Shown here piece after piece: positions 16,222 through 27,171 of a DNA stretch of 64,000 nt; the first letter of the stretch is position 1; each line of letters begins with the position of its first letter. The translations under genes and the position numbers were made by a program. Source of the DNA: an uncultured Fluviicola sp. GTDB taxonomy: Bacteria; Bacteroidota; Bacteroidia; Flavobacteriales_D; Crocinitomicaceae. The notes beneath the pieces were generated by a model, which saw nothing but the letters and a program-made list of their open reading frames with translations, was not told the DNA's origin and searched no databases. The stretch lies in contig NZ_CABHOL010000012.1 in the NCBI RefSeq assembly GCF_902168135.1, positions 1 to 64,000 of the forward strand, read 5' to 3'.

Positions 16222-17222
16222 GCTTTAGGAATGAAATCTTTTACAAATGTTACAAATTTTCCGACAGTTTTTTCGAGGCTTTCAGTTGAAACTCCTCCGG
16301 AAGCATATGCATGCCCACCACCGTCAAAATGAGTTTTAGCCAACTCATTTACAAAATAATCACCCTTCGCACGGAAAGAAATTTTCACTTTACCGTCTTT
16401 TTCCACGAACAATACTGCCATTTTGATTCCCTGTATACCTAAAATCTGGTTTACCAAACCTTCTGTGTCTCCTTTTTGATAATTGTATTTTTTCAGTTCT
16501 TCCTCTGAAAGGGATGCATAAGCTACATGGATGTCATTGAGGCAAACCAGTTTTTCAGATAATGCATACCCTCTTAATTTAATGCGGTCAACAGTGTTGG
16601 TATCATAAACAGCTTCATGTACCAAATAGTGTTTTACTCCCCTGCGGATCAAATCTGCTGCAATCTCATGGGTGTATGCGCTTACGGAAGGAAAACGGAA
16701 TGATCCCGTATCCGTCATTATACCCAGATAGATACATGCTCCGGAAGTTTCATCCAGATCCTCCAAACGGTCAATATCTTCGATCCATTTATAAACCAGT
16801 TCACAAGTGGAGCAAGCGGAAGTTTCCGAGATAACCGCCTGGCAAAAATCGGCCGGATGCAAATGATGGTCAATCATTACTTTGCCGGCATTTGAAGCAA
16901 CCAGGTATTCCTGCATCACATCTCCCACACGGGAAGGTTCATTGTAATCGAGGCAAAAGATCAGATCTGCTGTTTGAAGGATAGACACAGCTTGTTCGGC
17001 CTTTGTTTCAAAGTCCACAATTACTTCCTGTCCCGGCACCCAGTGCAAAAATTCGGGAGCGGGATCCGGATGAACAACCTGCACTTGTTTTCCCCACTTC
17101 TTCAGAATATGGTATAACCCCAATGAACTTCCGATCGAATCTCCGTCCGGTGATTTGTGGGATGTGATAACAATTGATTGAGCCTGATCTACAAACTCCT
17201 TTATTTTTTGCGATGAATCCAT
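16218..17222 (-). CDS. DHH-family phosphoesterase (NrnA-like)
   Basis: A 334-residue protein with the DHH motifs SHKSPDGDSIGSSLGL (motif I), LIFCLDYNEPSRVG (motif II) and MIDHHLHP (DHH, motif III), plus a C-terminal DHHA1 domain ending in FDGGGHAYASGG. Such bacterial proteins degrade nano-RNA oligonucleotides, pAp or c-di-AMP intermediates using Mn ions. First gene of the DHH-GldI-FKBP operon. Its TAATTTTG box lies only 4 bp before the ATG. Confidence 0.9.
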   Translation of the reverse strand: MDSSQKIKEFVDQAQSIVITSHKSPDGDSIGSSLGLYHILKKWGKQVQVVHPDPAPEFLHWVPGQEVIVDFETKAEQAVSILQTADLIFCLDYNEPSRVGDVMQEYLVASNAGKVMIDHHLHPADFCQAVISETSACSTCELVYKWIEDIDRLEDLDETSGACIYLGIMTDTGSFRFPSVSAYTHEIAADLIRRGVKHYLVHEAVYDTNTVDRIKLRGYALSEKLVCLNDIHVAYASLSEEELKKYNYQKGDTEGLVNQILGIQGIKMAVLFVEKDGKVKISFRAKGDYFVNELAKTHFDGGGHAYASGGVSTESLEKTVGKFVTFVKDFIPKA

Positions 17223-17226
17223 AGGT

Positions 17227-17234
17227 CAAAATTA
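17227..17234 (-). promoter_or_regulatory. -7 box TAATTTTG, leaderless spacing
   Basis: Exact TAnnTTTG with 4 nt to the ATG of the DHH phosphoesterase gene. It overlaps an AATTACGAATT-type repeat. Confidence 0.5.
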
Positions 17235-17306
17235 CGAATTCCCAATTCCGAATTTCGAATTCGTGATCAGAAATTATACATTACGGATTGTGAATATGAT
17301 TGACAC

Positions 17307-17348
17307 AAAAACAGTAGGGGCGGAAAATTTTCCGCCCCTACTGTTTTT
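17307..17348. repeat. Perfect 42-bp palindrome (family copy 3), probable bidirectional terminator
   Basis: AAAACAGTAGGGGCGGAAAA and its exact complement meet around an AAAATTTT centre. It sits 17 bp past the stop of the 17366-17836 gene. The outer A4/T4 tracts would give a U-run on either strand. Confidence 0.95.
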
Positions 17349-17365
17349 CAATATGATTTAACAGA

Positions 17366-17836
17366 TTAAAATCCTGTTTTCTGGGTACGTTTTGTTTCAA
17401 TCAAAACACCTACGCAAGCCAATTTCTTTTTGTCCCCACCTGTAATGGAAACGTTGATAAAAATTTTACGTGCTTTATCAGATGTGAATTCCAGGGCTTC
17501 TGCACTTCCAGATGAAGCCAATACTTTCTTCACTCTTTTGAATGTCTCTTTTTCACCTTCTGTTTTTTTCTCTACAACCAATTCGTAGATCTCGTAGTTT
17601 AATGTTCCTACACTTCCTTCTCCAAGTACGGTTGTTAAACGGTAATCAAGTCCCTGGTGTGCAATAAACGACATTTCATAGGACTCATCAGATGCAATTG
17701 ATCCGGAGCGGGATTGAGAATTTAAGGTATAAGCATCTTTGTTTTTTTTCTTTTTCATGAAAGCCTCTGCCGGAGGACATTGAGCAAAACCAAATACAAA
17801 ACTGGCTAATAGGGCTAATGTTAAAGTAAATTTCAT
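17366..17836 (-). CDS. Small secreted protein, unknown function
   Basis: A 156-residue protein from ATG 17836 with a clear signal peptide (LTLALLASFVFGFAQC). A basic stretch (KKKKNK) follows, then a beta-rich domain with SYEMSFIAHQGLDYRL and KIFINVSITGG. The mature N-terminus carries Cys, but the preceding FAQ does not make a lipobox, so it is probably periplasmic. I do not recognise the family. 10 bp after the lipoprotein gene on the same strand, so probably co-transcribed. Confidence 0.6.
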   Translation of the reverse strand: MKFTLTLALLASFVFGFAQCPPAEAFMKKKKNKDAYTLNSQSRSGSIASDESYEMSFIAHQGLDYRLTTVLGEGSVGTLNYEIYELVVEKKTEGEKETFKRVKKVLASSGSAEALEFTSDKARKIFINVSITGGDKKKLACVGVLIETKRTQKTGF

Positions 17837-17846
17837 ATCCAATCAA

Positions 17847-18713
17847 TTAAGCAGTTATAATTTTAGTGCGAATTTCGTTGATTTTTTTTGTGAGGTTGTC
17901 AAAACATTTTTGAGTCATTTTGCAGCTGTCACCTCCCGAGAAAGTTAGTTTTCCATTGGAGTTCTGAACCTGCGTTTCACCAGAGTTGCAATCCAGCTGC
18001 TCATATACTTTTAGAATCTCTTCAAGATCTGCAGAATATTCTTTCACTGCTTCGTTATCCTTGTAGCTCAGTAAAAACTCCAATAAGTTTTCTGCGACCA
18101 ATTTCTGATCTGCCAAAGCCTGGTCCAATTTCGGTGATTTTCCAAACCCTTTAGAACTTCCGATCATCAGGTGCATGGATTCAACCCATCCGCCAACAAG
18201 CATTAGGGACAATTCATCTCCTTTATCGATCTCGATCAAACGCTGGAATGTACGATTGTATACATCATCACTCAATTTGAACAATGAATCTGCATTTCCG
18301 TCCCATTTTTTAGCCAGTTCACCCAATTCATTTCCAAAAACCTGGGCAACACCAATATCAGAACCCAGTTTCTCCAATTTCCCAAAGTAGCTCAGGTACT
18401 TGTTGGTCTCATTGAAAGAAGTCAAGTAAGCTACATCTGCTGTATAAACTCCGAAATTCAAAGCTTTTTGAGAAGAATTCGAATACTTGTCTGCCGTCGC
18501 GGGATCATGTAGAATCTTCGTATTCTTTACGGCGTCCATTTTAGAGATCAAAGCAAACTGCTCTGAAGGTGACGGGATATTGTAGTTCACATTAGCAGCA
18601 TCCACTGTTTCCTGTTCTTCAAGGGTTGCGACTTCCTGTTTTTCCTCACCGGAACCGCAAGCATAAGCGAATAGTAATACGATACTACCTAAGATTAGTT
18701 TGTTTTTCATCAT
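17847..18713 (-). CDS. Putative lipoprotein, unknown function
   Basis: A 288-residue protein. ATG 18713 (or the adjacent ATG 18710) gives a lipoprotein signal with lipobox FAYAC. A Glu-rich linker follows, then a mainly helical domain (YLSYFGKLEKLGSDIGVAQ, GGWVESMHLMIGSSKGFG, LLEFLLSYKDNEAV) and a Cys-containing C-terminus (LDCNSGET, GDSCKMTQKCFDN). The family is not recognised. It precedes the 17366 gene by 10 bp in the same direction and lies 45 bp after dapA, so the three may share a transcript. Confidence 0.6.
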   Translation of the reverse strand: MMKNKLILGSIVLLFAYACGSGEEKQEVATLEEQETVDAANVNYNIPSPSEQFALISKMDAVKNTKILHDPATADKYSNSSQKALNFGVYTADVAYLTSFNETNKYLSYFGKLEKLGSDIGVAQVFGNELGELAKKWDGNADSLFKLSDDVYNRTFQRLIEIDKGDELSLMLVGGWVESMHLMIGSSKGFGKSPKLDQALADQKLVAENLLEFLLSYKDNEAVKEYSADLEEILKVYEQLDCNSGETQVQNSNGKLTFSGGDSCKMTQKCFDNLTKKINEIRTKIITA

Positions 18714-18758
18714 CAAGTAATTTCCTGCGAATCTATTAATTTTCAATGAATCGCGTGA

Positions 18759-19634
18759 TTATTTAGTCAGTTTTTTTGTTTCTGCAACAATTTTCGCTTT
18801 CAACCCTTCGGATACCTGAACCAGCGGAAGACGCATGAACGGTTTCATCCAACCCAATTCTTCCAGTGCAATTTTTACTCCTCCGGGGTTTCCTTCTGCA
18901 AACATTAACCTGGTCACAGGAAGTAAGTCGTAATGGAATTTTCTTGCTTTTTCAAAATCACCGTTCAAAGCGCTTGTAACCATTTGACTAAACTGCGCCG
19001 GGAATGAATTCGCTACTACGGAAATAACACCGTCAGCACCTGCTGCGATCAAAGGAAGTGTTATTGCATCATCTCCGGAAAGTACCAAAAAGTTTTCAGG
19101 TTTGCAGCGAATGATTTCCATGATCTGTTCCATATTGCCGGAAGCTTCTTTCATGGCAACGATGTTTTTGATCTCAGCCAATTCCAATGTAGTTTCGGCA
19201 AGCACATTCGATCCCGTTCTTCCCGGAACATTGTACAAAATGATCGGCAGGTCCGTTTCGGATGCCAGGGCTTTGTAATGCGCCAGATAGCCGGCCTGGG
19301 TCGGTTTGTTATAATAAGGTGCTACGGACAAAATCCCGTCTACTCCTTTTGGAATATTTTTAAACGCTTCGATTACGGACATCGTGTTGTTCCCACCGGC
19401 TCCGTATACGACAGGTAATTTCCCGTTGTTTTCTTCCAGGACTGTTTCCAGCACCTGTTTCTTTTCACTGCTGTTTAAAGTTGGAGATTCGCCTGTGGTT
19501 CCCTGAACCACCAGGTAGTTGGTACCTCCTGCAATTTGTTCCTGTACCAATCTGCGCAATGCCGGGAAGTCAATGGACATGTCTGCGTTGAATGGTGTAA
19601 CCAATGCAACTCCGGCTCCTTTAAATAGATTCAT
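18759..19634 (-). CDS. dapA: 4-hydroxy-tetrahydrodipicolinate synthase
   Basis: A 291-residue TIM-barrel enzyme that condenses pyruvate with aspartate semialdehyde, the first committed step to diaminopimelate and lysine. QGTTGESPTL carries the active-site threonines, ILYNVPGRTG the catalytic Tyr (residue 134), and VAMKEASGN the Schiff-base Lys (162). Length and motifs are canonical. Diaminopimelate feeds peptidoglycan. A TAATTTTG box lies 32 bp upstream. Confidence 0.95.
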   Translation of the reverse strand: MNLFKGAGVALVTPFNADMSIDFPALRRLVQEQIAGGTNYLVVQGTTGESPTLNSSEKKQVLETVLEENNGKLPVVYGAGGNNTMSVIEAFKNIPKGVDGILSVAPYYNKPTQAGYLAHYKALASETDLPIILYNVPGRTGSNVLAETTLELAEIKNIVAMKEASGNMEQIMEIIRCKPENFLVLSGDDAITLPLIAAGADGVISVVANSFPAQFSQMVTSALNGDFEKARKFHYDLLPVTRLMFAEGNPGGVKIALEELGWMKPFMRLPLVQVSEGLKAKIVAETKKLTK

Positions 19635-19666
19635 TGTTATTGTTTTTAAACAGTAAAAAGTTGATC

Positions 19667-19674
19667 CAAAATTA
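19667..19674 (-). promoter_or_regulatory. dapA -7 box TAATTTTG
   Basis: Exact TAnnTTTG 32 bp before the dapA ATG; no clear -33 TTG. Confidence 0.4.
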
Positions 19675-19784
19675 CGAATATTATTAGCACGCAGATCTCA
19701 CGGAGATCACAGATTAAAGATTTTAATATGATCGAATAAGTTATTGATTGTTTCATTATCCGTTTATTGGTGATGCGGATTGGT

Positions 19785-19792
19785 TAATTTTG
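19785..19792 (+). promoter_or_regulatory. -7 box TAATTTTG, leaderless spacing
   Basis: Exact TAnnTTTG ending 4 nt before ATG 19797. A TTG lies 15 nt upstream (19767-19769), a little close. Confidence 0.5.
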
Positions 19793-19796
19793 TGGT

Positions 19797-20156
19797 ATGA
19801 CAACAGATCCTCTTCCGTTTAAAGTCCTTTTTTGCTTCGAAAATGAAAGCAGGCTGATCATTGAGATCAAACGCATGAACATTCAATCTGAAGATAAAAG
19901 CGCAATTTATAAATGGATTCTTATAAAGAAAGAAATCAGTAGTGCTCAATCGCTACTGAGTGCTACAATTTATGTTCTTACTTTTCAATCCATGGCGCAA
20001 AATGATGACAAACATATCCGTGAATTTGCAGAGGGAAAATTGGAATGGGATGGAATTACAGCGCATTTCAATGGAGAACCAATGACACAAATTGAGGACA
20101 GTGAAGTATCCGGTGAGTCATTGGAGTTAATCTCTAATTTTCTCGGCACGAGTTAG
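19797..20156 (+). CDS. Small cytoplasmic protein, unknown function
   Basis: A 119-residue protein without signal peptide or membrane segment, acidic overall, with an N-terminal beta-like segment (FKVLFCFENESRLIIEIKR) and helices around SLLSATIYVLTFQSMAQ. I do not recognise it. It lies alone on the plus strand between divergent dapA and convergent ligA. The TAATTTTG box 4 bp upstream of the ATG supports that it is a real, possibly leaderless, gene. Confidence 0.5.
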   Translation: MTTDPLPFKVLFCFENESRLIIEIKRMNIQSEDKSAIYKWILIKKEISSAQSLLSATIYVLTFQSMAQNDDKHIREFAEGKLEWDGITAHFNGEPMTQIEDSEVSGESLELISNFLGTS

Positions 20157-20183
20157 AGACTCGCGCTAACAAAGCTGAAAACT

Positions 20184-22205
<2,022 letters not shown>

Positions 22206-22217
22206 TTATTCGGTAGT

Positions 22218-22225
22218 CAAAAATA
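22218..22225 (-). promoter_or_regulatory. ligA -7 box TATTTTTG
   Basis: Exact TAnnTTTG on the minus strand, 18 bp before the ligA ATG, inside the short divergent spacer shared with the polyamine-type operon. Confidence 0.5.
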
Positions 22226-22253
22226 GCATAGTAATTCCGAATTATTAATAGCT

Positions 22254-23669
22254 ATGAGTGAAGTAAGGTCGAAAAATTTTTCACCCTTACTTGTCTTACT
22301 TGCATTTTTAGATTATTTAGTGATATTTGTACTGATTATAGCCAGCTTGCCCCCAATGACAAATTTTGATTCTTGTATAACTGTTAATGAGCACGGAACT
22401 GCTTTTAAATGTACAGGATGCCACACTGTTTCTAAATTATACATCCAGCATAAGCTGCAAACTTTTGCCTGTCCGAAATGCGGCAAAATTCATGATCGGC
22501 TGTATTTTGACAAATACCTTAAAATCCCCAATCAAAATGCCCAATTTTTGAAGTATTTTAAAATCGGGACGGTTGGGACATTTGAAGGAGTTAAGTATAC
22601 TGTTATTGGCCAGGCTCACAAACATGTCGCTTACCGGTATGCTGACAAATGGGACGAAATCCTGTTGTTGAGTGAAACAGGAGAAATTTCCTTTCTGAAC
22701 TGTTCTTATGGAAATTATACCTGGTTAAGGGAAGACCATACCATTCCTGCTCAGGAAATCCTTTCCAATACAGATGCTGTTTTCAGGTTTCAGGATCGGG
22801 ATTATGATTTTCTGCAAGGATATAATTATGCCTCTAAATACTGCATCGGTGAATTTCACTACGATGTTATTGACGTCAAGAACATCAGGTGTTCCGATTA
22901 CATTTCGCCCCCTTATATTATTTCCATTGAAAAAGACGAGAAAAGCAAACGCATCAGCACTTTTTCAGGAAGACATATGACAAGGAAGCAGGTTTCTGCC
23001 ATGTTCAATGACTACCGGATCGAATCGCAGGAAAAGGAAGGAATCGGTATAGCTCAGCCTGTTTTGGGAGGAATTAATGTGCGTACTTTTAATAAAATGT
23101 GCCTGGCATTGATCGGATTTGTTATTCTGGCCTCTATTTTCTGGTCAACGACCAGATCATACCGGCAAATCTTCCATGAAAACATTCCTGTTTCATGGAC
23201 TGACCCCCAGACTGAAGATTTTGTTAGTAAGAGCTTTTACATTGACAGTAACGCTACCGGCAATTATCTGGAATTCAGCACTACAGCAAGCTTGAGCAAT
23301 GAGTGGATTGAAGCTGCACTGACTTTAGTTAACGAAGCAAACGGGGAAGAAAGGGAATTCGGTGTGATTTCCGAATATTACTCAGGGGTAGATAATGGTT
23401 ATTCATGGTCTGAAGGAAGTAATATGGGAACAGTTGGTCTTTCATCCGTTCCCGGTGGAAGGTATCATGTAAAAGCAAAGATTTTCTCTTCGGTCACTTC
23501 AGATAAAAACCTATACCTTGAAGCAAGATACGCAAGCACGGAAGTTTGGAACACCTGTATCCTTGTCTTTCCTATATTAGGTTTGATGATCATCATTAAT
23601 TTATTAAAGCGCAGGTATGAATTAATGAGAAAGGGAGAAATTGACAATTTATTCGAGAGTCAGGCATGA
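22254..23669 (+). CDS. DUF4178 membrane protein with zinc ribbon
   Basis: A 471-residue protein. An N-terminal helix (LLVLLAFLDYLVIFVLIIASL) is followed by a four-Cys ribbon (KCTGC ... FACPKCGK) and DUF4178-type beta domains (KIGTVGTFEGVKYTVIGQA ... DEILLLSETGEISFLNC, FHYDVIDVKNIRCSDYISPP). Another helix lies near residue 285, then a C-terminal domain ending in a third helix (VFPILGLMIIINLLKRR). DUF4178 proteins recur beside DUF350 and spermidine-synthase-like genes. First gene of a six-gene operon: its TGA overlaps the ATG of the next small gene (ATGA). Confidence 0.75.
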   Translation: MSEVRSKNFSPLLVLLAFLDYLVIFVLIIASLPPMTNFDSCITVNEHGTAFKCTGCHTVSKLYIQHKLQTFACPKCGKIHDRLYFDKYLKIPNQNAQFLKYFKIGTVGTFEGVKYTVIGQAHKHVAYRYADKWDEILLLSETGEISFLNCSYGNYTWLREDHTIPAQEILSNTDAVFRFQDRDYDFLQGYNYASKYCIGEFHYDVIDVKNIRCSDYISPPYIISIEKDEKSKRISTFSGRHMTRKQVSAMFNDYRIESQEKEGIGIAQPVLGGINVRTFNKMCLALIGFVILASIFWSTTRSYRQIFHENIPVSWTDPQTEDFVSKSFYIDSNATGNYLEFSTTASLSNEWIEAALTLVNEANGEEREFGVISEYYSGVDNGYSWSEGSNMGTVGLSSVPGGRYHVKAKIFSSVTSDKNLYLEARYASTEVWNTCILVFPILGLMIIINLLKRRYELMRKGEIDNLFESQA

Positions 23670-23824
23670 ATTTTATAAAGAGAAATAAATTTGCAACATT
23701 TATTGCAGCTGCTGTTGTGGTATCCTTTTTATGGGCACAATCCGGCAGTTTCAAGTTGTTTAAATCAGAGTATGGAACCAAGTATGCACCGAATACGACT
23801 CACGGTAGTGTGCATCATAAATAA
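23666..23824 (+). CDS. 52-residue membrane peptide in the DUF350 operon
   Basis: ATG 23666 overlaps the DUF4178 stop (ATGA), and the frame runs 52 codons to TAA at 23822-23824, 6 bp before the DUF350 ATG. The peptide starts MNFIKRNKFATFIAAAVVVS, one basic-flanked transmembrane helix, followed by a short polar tail rich in Tyr, Thr and His ending in GSVHHK. Translational coupling, tight packing and the topology argue for a real gene. I do not recognise a family. Confidence 0.65.
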   Translation: MNFIKRNKFATFIAAAVVVSFLWAQSGSFKLFKSEYGTKYAPNTTHGSVHHK

Positions 23825-23830
23825 ACGCTT

Positions 23831-24046
23831 ATGAAGGGAATTGTAAATTGGGACACGGTATTGGCATCGTTGATCTATGCGGGATTGGGAATAGCAATCC
23901 TGATTGTGTCATTTGTAATTATTGAAAAACTGGCTCCTCAAAACCTGTGGAAAGAGGTCTCACAAAACAAAAACACAGCACTGGCAATGATGGCAAGTGC
24001 ATATATTATAGCTGTAGCGATTATTATTGCTTCAGCCATTCATTAA
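23831..24046 (+). CDS. DUF350 small membrane protein
   Basis: A 71-residue protein with two transmembrane helices (VLASLIYAGLGIAILIVSFV and ALAMMASAYIIAVAIIIASA) separated by the segment IIEKLAPQNLWKEVSQNKNT. This is the DUF350 hairpin (YjfL-like), which commonly occurs as one or several repeats. In enterobacteria a DUF350 gene sits beside a glutathionylspermidine-synthase-like gene (yjf cluster), giving a recurring link to polyamine chemistry. One base separates its stop from the next ATG. Confidence 0.8.
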   Translation: MKGIVNWDTVLASLIYAGLGIAILIVSFVIIEKLAPQNLWKEVSQNKNTALAMMASAYIIAVAIIIASAIH

Positions 24047-24047
24047 G

Positions 24048-25550
24048 ATGCATTATTTACTTTTATTCACCATTTTCGTTATTTCTACCTGCGGGTTGAT
24101 TTACGAATTAGTTGCAGGAACACTTGCCAGTTATTTGCTAGGCGACAGCGTTACTCAATTTTCAACAGTTATTGGAACCTATCTTTTTGCAATGGGTATC
24201 GGTTCTTATTTATCGAAATTCCTCCGGAACAACCTCATCGAACATTTTATTCGCATTGAAGTGATTACCGGAGTAATCGGAGGGTTGAGCAGTGCCATTT
24301 TATTTATCAGTTTTGGTTACAGCGGTTACTTCCGCATCATTCTTTACGGACTTGTGCTTCTGACAGGAATTTTTGTCGGACTGGAGATTCCGCTAATTAT
24401 GCGCATCCTGAAGAATAAGGTCGGTTTCAGGGATTTGGTTTCCAAAGTTTTTACTTTTGATTATATCGGTGCACTGATTGCTTCGATTGCATTTCCGATG
24501 GTTCTTGTTCCTTATCTTAATTTGACAAGGACTTCTGTTCTTTTTGGATTATTCAATGTCGGCCTGGCTCTTTACCTCATTTACTATTTCAGAAAAGAAC
24601 TCAAACATCCGACATTGCTTTTCATCCAGGCTTCCGGAGCTTCACTTCTGCTAATCTTTGCATTTGTTTACGCCGGGCGGATTAACCGGATCAGTGAAAC
24701 AGAAATCTACGGGGAAAGTATCATTTATGCGACCAATTCGAAATACCAGCGTATTGTTCTTACACGTGACCGGAATGCTTACAGTTTATTCCTGAACAAC
24801 CACCTGCAATTCAATTCACGGGATGAATACCGATATCATGAAGCTTTAGTGCATCCGGTATTATCTCATTGCAGCAAACCGAAAAACATACTTGTCCTTG
24901 GCGGCGGTGATGGTTTTGCTGTCCGGGAAATACTGAAATATCCACAGGTTGAGCACATAACATTGGTTGACCTGGATCCTAAACTGGTCTCTATTTTCTC
25001 GAAGAACGAACTAATGACCAAACTCAATCAAAACTCGCTGAACAATCCCAAATTGAAGGTGGTCCATGCCGATGCTTTTGAGTGGCTAAGAAACACAGCA
25101 AAAGACAAATACGATGCAATCATCATTGATTTCCCCGATCCATCCAATTACTCTGTCGGGAAATTGTATACATTGTCGTTTTACAAATCGCTTCAGCGGG
25201 TAATGACTAATCGCACACTGGCGGTTATGCAGAGCACTTCGCCTTTGTATGCCAAAGAATCTTTCTGGTGTATCAACAGTACCATTGAAGCTTCTTACCT
25301 GCAGACAATTCCTTATCATACGTATGTTCCTTCTTTCGGGGAATGGGGATACATCCTTTTCGGCTACGATCTTAATGAACTAAAAGTCCGTTCCCTTCCT
25401 AAGAAATTAAAGTATTATTCTAACGAAGAATTCAAATCCATGAAGTTTTTCCCGCCGGATATGCAGGATCATAAAAAAGTGGTTAACCGATTGGATAACC
25501 AGGCACTTATTCCGCTATTTGAAAAAGAATGGGACTCTTTATTTGACTAA
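24048..25550 (+). CDS. Membrane-fused spermidine-synthase-like aminopropyltransferase
   Basis: A 500-residue protein from ATG 24048. The N-terminal half (about 1-210) holds about six to seven membrane helices (LLLFTIFVISTCGLIYELVA, VLFGLFNVGLALYLIYYF). The C-terminal half is a SpeE-type Rossmann domain with YRYHEALVHP, VLGGGDGFAVREIL (AdoMet-type loop), LVDLDP, HADAFEWL and the catalytic-Asp loop IIDFPDPSNYSVGKLY. Such enzymes transfer aminopropyl from decarboxylated AdoMet. No AdoMet decarboxylase gene lies nearby, so the donor must come from elsewhere or the reaction differs. Confidence 0.85.
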   Translation: MHYLLLFTIFVISTCGLIYELVAGTLASYLLGDSVTQFSTVIGTYLFAMGIGSYLSKFLRNNLIEHFIRIEVITGVIGGLSSAILFISFGYSGYFRIILYGLVLLTGIFVGLEIPLIMRILKNKVGFRDLVSKVFTFDYIGALIASIAFPMVLVPYLNLTRTSVLFGLFNVGLALYLIYYFRKELKHPTLLFIQASGASLLLIFAFVYAGRINRISETEIYGESIIYATNSKYQRIVLTRDRNAYSLFLNNHLQFNSRDEYRYHEALVHPVLSHCSKPKNILVLGGGDGFAVREILKYPQVEHITLVDLDPKLVSIFSKNELMTKLNQNSLNNPKLKVVHADAFEWLRNTAKDKYDAIIIDFPDPSNYSVGKLYTLSFYKSLQRVMTNRTLAVMQSTSPLYAKESFWCINSTIEASYLQTIPYHTYVPSFGEWGYILFGYDLNELKVRSLPKKLKYYSNEEFKSMKFFPPDMQDHKKVVNRLDNQALIPLFEKEWDSLFD

Positions 25551-25551
25551 A

Positions 25552-27171
25552 ATGGAAAGAAGGACATTTGTTCGTTATATCGGTACTTTGGGAACAGTAG
25601 CATTATTAATGCCGGATCTACTTGCCTGTAATACTGCCAAATCCAAAATTTCGGTTAATCGATTAGGGGCACCACTTGACAGAGGACACTTATTGCGTGG
25701 AAATTTTGATTTTGCCAGGGATTACCCGGTTGTAAAAATGGAGATTCCTGCTGTTATCATCGGAGGGGGAATCAGTGGACTTTCAACGGGATATCACCTT
25801 CAAAAGAATGGATTCACCGATTTTCTGTTGCTAGAGCTGAATGAAAGTGTTGGTGGTAATTCGGGTTTCGGAGAAAACCGGTATTCCAAATATCCTTTGG
25901 GAGCACATTACTTATCGCTTGCAAATCCGAACAACCGGGCATTGATTGACTTTCTGAAAGAACAGGGACTAATTACCAGAGAAGAGGACGGACGTCAATA
26001 CTACCTGGAAGACTTTTTATGTCATGCACCGGATGAGCGCTTATTGTTTAAGGGTGTTTTCCACGAAGGTCTGGTTCCGGAGTATGGAATAAGTCCTGAA
26101 ACGCACGCAGAAATCACCCGCTTTTTCGATCAGATGAAAGTTTTGAAAGAAGCAAAAAACACCGATGGAATTGACCTTTTCAACATTCCTATTTCGCAGG
26201 CCAGCATCAATTCAGATTTGGAAGCACTTGATAAAATTACTTTCAGGGACTATTTGAATGACCAGGGATATCATTCGGAGGAATTGCATTGGTTCCTGGA
26301 TTATTGCTGCAGGGATGACTTCGGAGCGGGTTCTGACAAAGTTTCTGCCTGGGCAGGAATTCATTATTTTGCGGGGCGAAAGGCTAAACCGGGCAACACC
26401 GATCCTACAACAGTACTCACCTGGTCGGAAGGAAATGGTTTCCTTACAAACATCCTGGAAAAAAGCATCCGCGAACAAGTCAAAACAAATGTACTTGTTT
26501 ATTCGGTTGAGGAACTGGAAGATCGTGTCTTTGTTCAGGCAGTTGACCTTAAAACACAGAAAAAACTTCATATCCACGCGGAATCTGCTGTTATTTCTTC
26601 GCCCTCTTATGTAGCGAAACATATCTTAAGATCTCCGTCCTGGCCCCAATCCTATTTTGAAAGAATACATCACAACCCATGGCTTATCGGCATTGTTGTA
26701 GTGGACGAAATTCCCGAAGGAAACGGAACTCCTTTGGCATGGGACAATGTCAAATTCGGAACGAAGGGATTAGGCTATGTTTCCGACAGGCACCAGGAAT
26801 TCGGGCAGCATAGAGATAAGCATGTAATTAGTGTTTACCTGGCGCTGGACCGGGAAGACGAGCAAACTGAACGCAGAAAACTATTCCAAATGACTGATGA
26901 AGAAATGTGCGGTTTGGTTGTTTCAGAACTGACATCCATGCATCCTTTAATTGAACAGCATATTCAGAGTATCAGTTTTCAGCGGTGGGGACACGGAATG
27001 GTAACACCTTATCCGGGAGCACTTGCAAAATACCAGGAATATCTCCGCTTAAAATCAAATGCAAAACGCGTTCACCTGGCACACACCGATTATTCTTCCT
27101 ATTCAGTTTTTGAAGAAGGATTTGACCTTGGTCTTTTGGCCGCAAACAAACTCGTCAATCATGAAGCCTAA
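25552..27171 (+). CDS. Tat-type lipoprotein FAD-dependent oxidoreductase (amine-oxidase-like)
   Basis: A 539-residue flavoprotein. The N-terminus MERRTFVRYIG has a twin-Arg pair before a hydrophobic stretch ending in LLAC, so it could be a Tat-exported lipoprotein carrying its cofactor across the membrane. The FAD-binding loop is VIIGGGISGLSTGYHL followed by LLELNESVGGNSGFG, and the end (VHLAHTDYSSYSVFEEGFDLG) fits the amine-oxidase/NAD(P)-binding-8 fold. Next to a spermidine-synthase-like gene, a polyamine or amine substrate is the natural inference. ATG 25552 is one base after the upstream stop. Confidence 0.78.
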   Translation: MERRTFVRYIGTLGTVALLMPDLLACNTAKSKISVNRLGAPLDRGHLLRGNFDFARDYPVVKMEIPAVIIGGGISGLSTGYHLQKNGFTDFLLLELNESVGGNSGFGENRYSKYPLGAHYLSLANPNNRALIDFLKEQGLITREEDGRQYYLEDFLCHAPDERLLFKGVFHEGLVPEYGISPETHAEITRFFDQMKVLKEAKNTDGIDLFNIPISQASINSDLEALDKITFRDYLNDQGYHSEELHWFLDYCCRDDFGAGSDKVSAWAGIHYFAGRKAKPGNTDPTTVLTWSEGNGFLTNILEKSIREQVKTNVLVYSVEELEDRVFVQAVDLKTQKKLHIHAESAVISSPSYVAKHILRSPSWPQSYFERIHHNPWLIGIVVVDEIPEGNGTPLAWDNVKFGTKGLGYVSDRHQEFGQHRDKHVISVYLALDREDEQTERRKLFQMTDEEMCGLVVSELTSMHPLIEQHIQSISFQRWGHGMVTPYPGALAKYQEYLRLKSNAKRVHLAHTDYSSYSVFEEGFDLGLLAANKLVNHEA

